Assembly (NCBI GenBank): GCA_024697065.1
Contig: JAILGE010000030.1
Coordinates: forward strand, 1 to 64,000
Source of the DNA: Lachnospiraceae bacterium
GTDB taxonomy: Bacteria; Bacillota; Clostridia; Lachnospirales; Lachnospiraceae
Direction of reading: 5' to 3'
DNA: 64,000 nucleotides
The position numbers and the translations under genes are program-made. Shown here piece by piece: positions 15,511-23,161 of the stretch. Under the pieces are notes generated by a model. The model did no database searches, was not told where the DNA came from, and saw nothing but the letters and a program-made list of their open reading frames with translations. Position 1 is the stretch's first letter. Every line of letters begins with the position of its first letter.

Positions 15511-17067
15511 ATGAGTATATTAAACGTAGAAAATCTATCGCATGGATTCGGAGACAGAGCGATATTTGAAGATGTAAGCTTCCGACTCCTTAAGGGTGAG
15601 CACATAGGACTTGTGGGTGTTAACGGTGAGGGCAAGAGTACCTTCATGAGCATCGTCACAGGTAAGCTTGCGCCGGATCAGGGCAAGATCGAATGGGCGA
15701 AGAATGTCCGTGCAGGATACTTGGATCAGCATGCGGAACTTAAGGCCGGGGATACTATCGGTACTGTACTCAAAGCTGCTTTCGATGATCTTTTTGATAT
15801 AGAGAAAAGACTTAATGAACTCTATGAGAAAATGGGCGAGGCGGATGAAAAGCAGCTTGAAGAATACATGGAAGAAACGGGCACACTTCAGGAGCTTCTT
15901 AATGCCCATGATTTCTATATGATAGATGCGAAGGTGGAAGAAGTGGCGCGTGCACTTGGTATGCTTGATCTCGGCCTTGACCGTGATGTCACGGAACTGT
16001 CCGGAGGACAGAGGACGAAGGTGCTTCTTGCAAAGCTCCTACTTCAGAAGCCGGATATCCTGTTGCTGGATGAGCCTACTAACTATCTGGATGAAGAGCA
16101 TATTGTATGGCTGAAGAGATATCTTACGGAATATGAGAATGCTTTTATCCTTATCTCCCATGATACGGAATTCATGAATGACGTAGTAAATGTAATCTAT
16201 CACATCAAGGACTGTATCCTCACCAGATATGCCGGAGATTACAAGCATTTCCTTGAAGTCTATGAAGTTCAGAAGGCACAGCAGGAGGCTGCATACAACA
16301 GGCAGCAGCAGGAGATAAAGGATCTTAAGGATTTCGTAGCCAGAAATAAAGCGAGAGTTGCCACAAGAAATATGGCAATGAGCCGCCAGAAGAAGCTTGA
16401 TAAGATGGATATGATAAGTAAGGTTACGGAGAAACCGAAGCCGGAATTCCGTTTCTTAACCGCAAGGACACCGGGAAAATATATCTTCGAGACTAAGGAA
16501 CTGGTGATCGGGTATGATGAGCCTCTTTCAAAGCCTCTTACATTATATATGGAAAGGGGAAGTAAGATAGTCCTTACAGGTGCCAACGGAATAGGAAAGA
16601 CCACTCTTTTAAAGAGCATACTGGGACAGATAAAGCCCATATCCGGATCGGTACAGTTAGGTGAATATCTGGAGATTGGATATTTTGAGCAGGAGACAAG
16701 TCCTGATATCTCTACAACATGTCTTGAAGAGATATGGAATGAGTTTCCATCCTTCTCGCAGTATGAGGTAAGAAGCGCTCTCGCTAAATGCGGGCTTACG
16801 ACAGAGCATATTGAAAGCAAGATAAAAGTGTTATCCGGTGGAGAACAGGCGAAGGTCAGACTCTGCAAAGTCATTAACAAGCCTTCGAATATACTGGTTC
16901 TCGATGAGCCTACAAACCATCTGGATGTATATGCTAAGGATGAACTCATACGTGCCCTTAAGGAATATACCGGAAGCATACTCATGGTATGCCACGAACC
17001 TGAATTCTACAAGCAGATCGCAACGGAAGTCTGGGACTGCACGGAGTGGACCACCAGGGCAGTATAA
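15511..17067 (+). CDS. ABC-F family ATPase
   Basis: 518 residues with two ATP-binding cassettes and no membrane domain, the ABC-F layout of ribosome-associated ATPases (EttA, Uup, YkpA/YbiT group, and antibiotic-protection factors). Cassette 1: GVNGEGKST, LSGGQRTKV, DEPTNYLD. Cassette 2: GANGIGKTT, LSGGEQAKV, DEPTNHLD. The charged linker between them (about residues 240-310) is the ribosomal P/E-site interaction segment. Start at 15511 follows AAGGGTGG at 8 nt. Whether it is a housekeeping translation factor or a resistance factor cannot be told from sequence; the leader hairpin is compatible with inducible control. Confidence 0.92.
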   Translation: MSILNVENLSHGFGDRAIFEDVSFRLLKGEHIGLVGVNGEGKSTFMSIVTGKLAPDQGKIEWAKNVRAGYLDQHAELKAGDTIGTVLKAAFDDLFDIEKRLNELYEKMGEADEKQLEEYMEETGTLQELLNAHDFYMIDAKVEEVARALGMLDLGLDRDVTELSGGQRTKVLLAKLLLQKPDILLLDEPTNYLDEEHIVWLKRYLTEYENAFILISHDTEFMNDVVNVIYHIKDCILTRYAGDYKHFLEVYEVQKAQQEAAYNRQQQEIKDLKDFVARNKARVATRNMAMSRQKKLDKMDMISKVTEKPKPEFRFLTARTPGKYIFETKELVIGYDEPLSKPLTLYMERGSKIVLTGANGIGKTTLLKSILGQIKPISGSVQLGEYLEIGYFEQETSPDISTTCLEEIWNEFPSFSQYEVRSALAKCGLTTEHIESKIKVLSGGEQAKVRLCKVINKPSNILVLDEPTNHLDVYAKDELIRALKEYTGSILMVCHEPEFYKQIATEVWDCTEWTTRAV

Positions 17068-17117
17068 ATATATATAAAAGAAATAACAGTTCTAAAGACT
17101 TACAGGGGGAACGACAA

Positions 17118-19325
17118 TTGAACATTACTAAGATCATAGCTGAAGAATTAAAAGTAAGAGAAGCCCAGGTAGAAGCTGCGGTAAAGCTTATAGATGAAGG
17201 GAATACCATTCCGTTTATTTCAAGATACCGTAAGGAAATGACGGGATCTCTCAATGATGAACAGTTAAGAAATCTGGATGAGAGATTAAAATACCTAAGA
17301 TCATTGGAAGAGAGAAAGTCAGAGATTATAAAATCCATTGATGAACAGGGAAAACTTACGGATGAGCTTAAAAGTAAGATAGAGGCAGCTGAGAAGCTGG
17401 TTACTCTGGAGGATATCTACAGACCCTACAAGGTAAAGAAGGCAACCAGAGCATCTGCAGCAAAGGCCCGTGGCCTGGAGCCTCTTGCAATGTATATATT
17501 AAAGCAGGATGCCACATCTCCTCTTGAGGAAGAAGCTGTCAAATATGTGACAGGAGAGATAAAGCCTGAGTCTGACAGCAAGGCTGACAAGCTTAAGGCT
17601 GCAGCAAAAGAAGTTAAAGATGAAGCAGCAGCTCTTGCCGGAGCTTCCGATATCATCGCGGAGATGATCTCCGATAATGCTGACTACAGGACATATATCA
17701 GAAAGGTGACAGGGGAAGAAGGAAGCGTAACTTCTAAGGCCAAGGATAAAGATACCCGCTCCGTATACGAGAACTATTATGAATACGAAGAGCAGATAAA
17801 AAAGGTGGCAGGACACCGTGTACTTGCTCTTAACCGTGGTGAGAGTGAGAAGATACTTACGGTATCCGTAAAAGCGCCTACTGAAAACATACTCTCTTAC
17901 TTAGAACGTAAGGTCATTACATCGGATAATAAATATACGTCACCCTTTCTTAAGGAAACGGTGGCTGACAGCTATGATCGTCTGATAGCTCCTTCAATAG
18001 AAAGAGAGATAAGATCGGAACTTACCGAGAAGGCAGAGGACGGAGCAATTGATGTCTTTGGAAAGAACTTAAAGCAGCTTCTCATGCAGCCTCCCATTGC
18101 CGGCCAGACTGTACTGGGCTGGGATCCCGCTTTCCGTACGGGATGCAAGCTTGCAGTAGTAGATCCTACGGGCAAGGTGTTGGATACTGTTGTGATCTAC
18201 CCTACGGAACCTCAGAAGAAGATAGAAGAATCCAAGAAGACGGTAAAATCTCTTATTAAAAAATACGGTATAACACTTATCTCTGTCGGCAATGGAACAG
18301 CATCAAGAGAATCGGAACAGGTAATAGTCGAGATGCTTAAGGAGATCCCTGAGGCAGGTGTAAAATACGTCATCACCAATGAAGCCGGAGCATCCGTTTA
18401 TTCCGCAAGCAAGCTTGCAACGGAAGAATTTCCCGAATTTGATGTGGGACAGAGAAGCGCCACATCCATTGCAAGACGAGTGCAAGACCCTCTCTCGGAG
18501 CTTGTTAAGATCGATCCAAAGTCCATTGGTGTTGGGCAGTATCAGCATGACATGAATCAGAAAAAGCTGTCCGAGAAGTTAAGCGGTGTTGTAGAAGACT
18601 CTGTTAATGATGTGGGAGTTGACGCAAATACAGCTTCTGCTGCGCTTTTACAGTATATTTCCGGTATCAGTTCCGTCATAGCCAAAAATATAGTTGATTA
18701 CAGAGAAAAGAACGGAAAGTTCACAAGCAGAAAAGAATTCTTAAAGGTTCCAAAGCTTGGGCCCAAAGCGTATGAACAGTGTGCCGGATTCATGAGGATC
18801 AATGACGGTAAGGAGCCCCTCGACGGAACCAGCGTACACCCGGAATCTTACGATGCGGCGGGAAAGCTTTTATCTGTTATCGGATGCGGAATAAAAGACA
18901 GTGCTGCCATTAAGGAATATGACGCAAAACTTAAGGACAGAAAGGCGGTTGCTGAGTCCATAGGAGTTGGTGTTCCCACTCTTGATGATATCCTCAAAGC
19001 TCTTGAGAAGCCCGGCAGAGATCCGAGAGAAGATATGCCCAAACCGATACTGAGATCGGATGTACTTGATATGAAGGATCTGAAGCCCGGCATGGTACTT
19101 AAGGGAACCGTAAGAAATGTTATCGACTTCGGTGCCTTTGTAGACATAGGTGTACATCAGGATGGACTGGTACATATCTCACAGATGTGTGACAGATATA
19201 TCAAGCACCCCTTAGAAGCGGTGTCGGTTGGAGATATAGTAAATGTCGAGATACTCAGCGTGGATACGGAACGTAAGAAGATATCTCTTTCCATGAAAAC
19301 CGAGAATGCAAAGGCGGCCAGATGA
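17118..19325 (+). CDS. tex: Tex-type RNA-binding transcription accessory protein
   Basis: 735 residues from a TTG start preceded by AGGGGG about 9 nt upstream. Family order is intact: helical Tex N-terminal region (IPFISRYRKEMTG, LEDIYRPYK), YqgF-like RNase H fold (LGWDPAFRTGCKLAVVD), two HhH elements (VGVDANTAS, KNGKFTSRKEFLKVP) and a C-terminal S1 domain (GMVLKGTVRNVIDFGAFVDIG). Tex proteins bind nucleic acid and influence transcription and virulence-gene expression. An in-frame GTG-like opening further upstream (17046) overlaps the ABC-F gene and has no ribosome site. The next gene overlaps by 4 nt (ATGA). Confidence 0.95.
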   Translation: MNITKIIAEELKVREAQVEAAVKLIDEGNTIPFISRYRKEMTGSLNDEQLRNLDERLKYLRSLEERKSEIIKSIDEQGKLTDELKSKIEAAEKLVTLEDIYRPYKVKKATRASAAKARGLEPLAMYILKQDATSPLEEEAVKYVTGEIKPESDSKADKLKAAAKEVKDEAAALAGASDIIAEMISDNADYRTYIRKVTGEEGSVTSKAKDKDTRSVYENYYEYEEQIKKVAGHRVLALNRGESEKILTVSVKAPTENILSYLERKVITSDNKYTSPFLKETVADSYDRLIAPSIEREIRSELTEKAEDGAIDVFGKNLKQLLMQPPIAGQTVLGWDPAFRTGCKLAVVDPTGKVLDTVVIYPTEPQKKIEESKKTVKSLIKKYGITLISVGNGTASRESEQVIVEMLKEIPEAGVKYVITNEAGASVYSASKLATEEFPEFDVGQRSATSIARRVQDPLSELVKIDPKSIGVGQYQHDMNQKKLSEKLSGVVEDSVNDVGVDANTASAALLQYISGISSVIAKNIVDYREKNGKFTSRKEFLKVPKLGPKAYEQCAGFMRINDGKEPLDGTSVHPESYDAAGKLLSVIGCGIKDSAAIKEYDAKLKDRKAVAESIGVGVPTLDDILKALEKPGRDPREDMPKPILRSDVLDMKDLKPGMVLKGTVRNVIDFGAFVDIGVHQDGLVHISQMCDRYIKHPLEAVSVGDIVNVEILSVDTERKKISLSMKTENAKAAR

Positions 19326-21745
19326 TGACGATTATTTTTTTGATATGTTCTGTTTTATGTCTTTTATATGCGGTATTGGTCTGGAGTGTTCATTCAGGAA
19401 CATCTTTTTTCCTGATATGGGTGGCTGCTGCTGCACTCTTTCTTATACTCGCTGCCGTAAAAAAATATCACATATGGAAAAAGCTGAACAAACCGGTTAA
19501 GGCAATCGTCATTTCTCTGTTCTCGTTAGGAGTATTGTTCATGCTGGTTACACAGTGTATGATCTTTTCCGCTTTTTCTTCAAAGGGAGAACCGGGTTTG
19601 GATTATCTGATAGTACTGGGATCCCAGGTTAAGGAAAGCGGTCCGTCTGCGGTAACGGTATGGAGACTTAAGGCTGCCATCGATTATCTCGAAGCTAATC
19701 CCGAAACAAAGGTGATCGTATCAGGTGGTCAGGGACCAAATGAACCTGCGCCGGAAGCCGTTATAATGAAGCAGTATCTCATTGAGAACGGAATTGATAA
19801 GGAGAGGATACTTACTGAAGAGAAATCCAAAAATACTTCTGAAAATATCAGTATGTCCGCAGAGTTGATAGATATCGAAAATGCCAGTGTCGGTATTGTA
19901 ACGAATAATTTTCATGTATTCAGAGGTGTTGCACTGGCAAGAACCTACGGTTACGCAAATGTCTGCGGCATTGCAGGTGGTTCTTCATTAAGCTTCCTTC
20001 CGAACAACCTTCTGAGAGAGAGTTGCGGACTGGCGAAGGACTTCGTGATGGGAAATATTTCTTTTTCAGGTGGGAAAGGGAAAACGGCATCGGTAAGTAA
20101 TGAAAATACGGTAAAAACAACGGCTCCCGTGAATTCGCATCCCAGCGGATTCTACGAGGAGCCGTTTGAGTTTGTGATTGATGTTAAGGAAGGCAGCAGG
20201 ATCTATTACACTCTTGACGGAAGTATTCCGGATAAAGAAGACAATTTATATTCCGGACCAATAAGCATTACGGATATTTCTTCTGAGGAGAATAAATTGT
20301 CCGCGAGAACAGATATTACTGCACCTTCCATGTGGGGTAATGTCGTAGCTCCCGGTGGACCTGTAGATAAAGCAACAGTAGTCAGATATGTTGAAGAAGA
20401 TTCAAATGGTGAACTGAGTGAAGTACAAAACTTTACTTATTTTGTGGGATATCAGGATAAGGATGATTATTACAGGAATGTAAAAGTGATCTCACTGGTG
20501 ACGGATCCGGACAATTTATTTGATCCTGAAAAGGGTATATATGTTACGGGCAGGAAATATGAAGATTGGACAGAAAGTGATGAATATGATCCCGGATTGG
20601 ATCAATGGCTTGTTCCTGCAAATTATCTGGAAAGAGGAAGGGCGTGGGAGCGGCCGGTCTATATGGAGGTATTTGAAAACGGGGTATCCGTATCCTGCGG
20701 AAATGCCGGTATGCGCATACATGGTGGATCCTCCAGGGCTGCCGAACAGAAGAGTTTTAATATTTACATGAGAAGCGAGTATGGACCTTCAAAATACAAA
20801 CAGGATCTTTTTTCCGGAAATAACATTTCCGAATTTGACGGTTCGGTCATCGATGAATACGACACCTTTGTTCTGAGGGACGGAGGAAATGATCTGAAGT
20901 TCTCAAGGCTTAGAGATAAACTTATCCAGGGGCTTGTGAGAGACAGATCATTTGCGACGCAGGCAATGGAACCCTGCATTGTATTTATAAACGGTGAATT
21001 CTGGGGACAGTATGAGATCACAGAAAGGTTATCGGATGATTATATAGAGTCACACTTTGGTGTGGATGAAAAGAACGTCATACTAATTAAGAACGGTGAG
21101 TTGGAAGCCGGTGAAGAAGGAGATGAAGAAGAATATTCTGAGCTTGTCAAATGGATAAAAGAAACGGATTTCAAGGATCAGGCCAATTATGAGGAGCTTG
21201 AAAGAAAGGTGGATCTCAGGGAGTTCGCCGAATATATGTGTGTACAGTTTTATATATATAATTACGATCTGGCCGATCAGAATCTGGCTATGTGGAGAGC
21301 TTCGACACCTGATCCGGAGAATCCCTATGCGGATGGAAAGTGGAGATTCATCCTTTTTGATACTGAATACAGTTCGGGACTGTACGGAGAGGCGGTGGTC
21401 TCAGGTAATGCATTTAAAGAGCTGGAGAAGAAAGACTGTTTGCCTCGATATCTTTTCTTTAATGCGATGGAAAATGAAAATTTCAGGGATTTATTTACAG
21501 ATGCATACAAAGACATAACTGAAAATGATTTTGAAAAGGAAAGAGTGGATTCGGAAATTGTTGCACTGGATGAAGAATATCATGAAATGGTGCTTGATAC
21601 GTATGACAGATTCTGGCCATTCTGGCCGGGAGGTTCCAACAGAGAAAACAATCTTGCCGAACAGATATGGGGATTGAGAGCATTTTTCGGAAGCAGGAAG
21701 TTTTACATGGACCAAGATCTTGAAGAACTGCTGGAAAGGTACTGA
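19322..21745 (+). CDS. Membrane protein: DUF218 (YdcF-like) fused to CotH-kinase-like domain
   Basis: 807 residues. Three hydrophobic helices (about 1-20, 26-46, 59-84) precede a DUF218 domain (about 96-250; DYLIVLGSQV, VIVSGGQGP, NTSENISMS), the family of YdcF and SanA implicated in envelope functions. Next comes a chitobiase C-terminal-like beta segment (IYYTLDGSIPDKED, about 295-315) and a CotH-type domain (about 355-720: MRIHGGSSR, FVLRDGGND, INGEFWGQYEITER, FILFDTEYSSG). CotH proteins are atypical protein kinases in spore coats. It overlaps tex by 4 nt. The fusion is membrane-anchored with the catalytic domains probably outside; ATP availability there makes kinase activity questionable. 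Confidence 0.85.
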   Translation: MMTIIFLICSVLCLLYAVLVWSVHSGTSFFLIWVAAAALFLILAAVKKYHIWKKLNKPVKAIVISLFSLGVLFMLVTQCMIFSAFSSKGEPGLDYLIVLGSQVKESGPSAVTVWRLKAAIDYLEANPETKVIVSGGQGPNEPAPEAVIMKQYLIENGIDKERILTEEKSKNTSENISMSAELIDIENASVGIVTNNFHVFRGVALARTYGYANVCGIAGGSSLSFLPNNLLRESCGLAKDFVMGNISFSGGKGKTASVSNENTVKTTAPVNSHPSGFYEEPFEFVIDVKEGSRIYYTLDGSIPDKEDNLYSGPISITDISSEENKLSARTDITAPSMWGNVVAPGGPVDKATVVRYVEEDSNGELSEVQNFTYFVGYQDKDDYYRNVKVISLVTDPDNLFDPEKGIYVTGRKYEDWTESDEYDPGLDQWLVPANYLERGRAWERPVYMEVFENGVSVSCGNAGMRIHGGSSRAAEQKSFNIYMRSEYGPSKYKQDLFSGNNISEFDGSVIDEYDTFVLRDGGNDLKFSRLRDKLIQGLVRDRSFATQAMEPCIVFINGEFWGQYEITERLSDDYIESHFGVDEKNVILIKNGELEAGEEGDEEEYSELVKWIKETDFKDQANYEELERKVDLREFAEYMCVQFYIYNYDLADQNLAMWRASTPDPENPYADGKWRFILFDTEYSSGLYGEAVVSGNAFKELEKKDCLPRYLFFNAMENENFRDLFTDAYKDITENDFEKERVDSEIVALDEEYHEMVLDTYDRFWPFWPGGSNRENNLAEQIWGLRAFFGSRKFYMDQDLEELLERY

Positions 21746-21767
21746 CGGGAATAAAAGGAAAATGAGA

Positions 21768-21806
21768 AAAGGGTCGTTCAAAATTATTGAAAGGCTCTTT
21801 TTTATT
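21768..21806 (+). terminator. Intrinsic terminator
   Basis: Imperfect stem GGGTCGTTCAA / TTGAAAGGCTC (two G-T pairs, one mismatch) followed by TTTTTTATTTTT. Ends the tex operon. Confidence 0.65.
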
Positions 21807-21841
21807 TTTATCAAAATGCCGATATAAAAGATACAAAGATA

Positions 21842-21869
21842 ACGGGGAAAAGGCCTGCCCCGTGTTTTA
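21842..21869 (+). terminator. Second terminator-like hairpin
   Basis: ACGGGG (21842-21847) / CCCCGT (21858-21863), then GTTTTAT. It lies about 34 nt before the ribosome site of the next gene and may be a leader hairpin rather than a terminator. Confidence 0.4.
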
Positions 21870-21902
21870 TTAAATGCGCTCAAAATTTGAAAGGAGGATT
21901 TT

Positions 21903-22952
21903 ATGATCATAAGTTCCGGTACGGTAAGTATGGGGGCCAAGCGGAGCTTTGCCCGGGAATCAAAGTCAGGACAATTGTTTGTTATAAAGGGGGCAGACAG
22001 TAAATTTGAAGGAACATCCATGCGCTTTGGAAATGTAGCCGAACGGATGAGGGATGGTTCCTCTCTGGCAAGAGATATGCTGCGTCATGATTTTAAAATG
22101 TCAGTGGAAAAACGTGTTGCAGAACATGATGAAGAAAAAGCTCTTGAGGAGATCAGAAGAAAGAGTCTCAGATATATCCTTGAGCATTTCTACAGACTGT
22201 TTTTTGGAAGAGGATATGAAGCGAAGAACAAAGGGGTGCAGGACAACACAGAAGTATCAACGGAAAGCAATAACATGCTCGCATCTTACAGTGAATATGC
22301 TTCCTATGAGGAATCCGAACAGACAGATTTCATGACAACGGGGACAGTGATCACTGCCGATGGCAGAGAGATATGCTTTGGATTGAGTCTTGCAATGAGC
22401 AGGAGTTTTAAAGAAGAATACCTCAAGAAGACGGAGGTATACGCTCAAAATGCATCGAATGCCATAGATCCGCTGGTGATCAATTTAAGCGGAAATATAG
22501 CTTCTGTGTCGGATCAGAAGGTGATGTTCGATCTGGATGCGGACGGAGAACCGGACAGCATATCACGATTAAATCCTGACAGCGGTTATCTTGCATTGGA
22601 TATTAACGGTGACGGAAAGATCAATGATGGACGTGAACTTTTCGGAACCGAGTCCGGTGACGGATTTGCCGATCTTGCAAAATATGATGAAGATGGAAAC
22701 GGGTGGATAGATGAAGCCGACCCGATCTTTGCAAAGCTTAAGATATTTGTGACGGATGAGGAAGGTCATGAGACACTTTACCGTCTTAAAGACAAAGGTG
22801 TCGGTGCCATATGTCTTCAGAAAGTTGATACGGATTTTTCTCTTAATTCTCTTCAGGATAATAAAAGGAATGCACAGATAAGGGAGTCCGGAGTCTTTCT
22901 GTATGAAAACGGAATGGCAGGTACTGTCCAGCACATAGATCTTATGAGATGA
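21903..22952 (+). CDS. EF-hand-like calcium-binding protein without signal peptide
   Basis: 349 residues preceded by a very strong ribosome site (AAAGGAGG). The N-terminal half is charged and helical with no membrane segment. The C-terminal part (about 205-290) carries EF-hand/dockerin-like loops: LDLDADGEPD-type, ALDINGDGKINDG, KYDEDGNGWIDEAD, the layout FDLDxDG...LDINGDG...LFGTxxGDGFADL that also occurs next to RTX-type calcium repeats. No signal peptide is visible, so it is cytoplasmic or exported by a non-Sec route. I know this layout from hypothetical proteins in Lachnospiraceae; function unknown. Confidence 0.7.
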   Translation: MIISSGTVSMGAKRSFARESKSGQLFVIKGADSKFEGTSMRFGNVAERMRDGSSLARDMLRHDFKMSVEKRVAEHDEEKALEEIRRKSLRYILEHFYRLFFGRGYEAKNKGVQDNTEVSTESNNMLASYSEYASYEESEQTDFMTTGTVITADGREICFGLSLAMSRSFKEEYLKKTEVYAQNASNAIDPLVINLSGNIASVSDQKVMFDLDADGEPDSISRLNPDSGYLALDINGDGKINDGRELFGTESGDGFADLAKYDEDGNGWIDEADPIFAKLKIFVTDEEGHETLYRLKDKGVGAICLQKVDTDFSLNSLQDNKRNAQIRESGVFLYENGMAGTVQHIDLMR

Positions 22953-22993
22953 ATATCAGCAGTTCAGGATCTGAACATATTGCTGAACAGATC

Positions 22994-23037
22994 TCACAGG
23001 GCTCAGGGTCGGAATATCCGGGGCTCTGTGATTTTTT
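22994..23037 (+). terminator. Intrinsic terminator
   Basis: TCACAGGGCTC / GGGGCTCTGTGA (outer 6 bp perfect, inner part with G-T pairs), then TTTTTT (23032-23037). Confidence 0.7.
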
Positions 23038-23097
23038 GGGCAGGGGAGAGAATACTGTATTTACGAATTATTTGAGATGCCGGGGCTGTTAAGATGG

Positions 23098-23103
23098 TAT
23101 AAT
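23098..23103 (+). promoter_or_regulatory. -10 element before the licD-type operon
   Basis: TATAAT about 60 nt upstream of the ATG at 23162. A -35 at proper spacing is not evident (TTGAGA lies 20 nt away). Confidence 0.5.
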
Positions 23104-23161
23104 AATAAAGCGGAGCGGTAGCATGAGTCTGATAAATGTATTGTGATTAAAGGGTGTTTAA

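Noticed and set aside
16269-16985. 238-codon minus-strand frame inside the ABC-F gene
   Set aside because: Complementary shadow of the second ATP cassette; no ribosome site or promoter.
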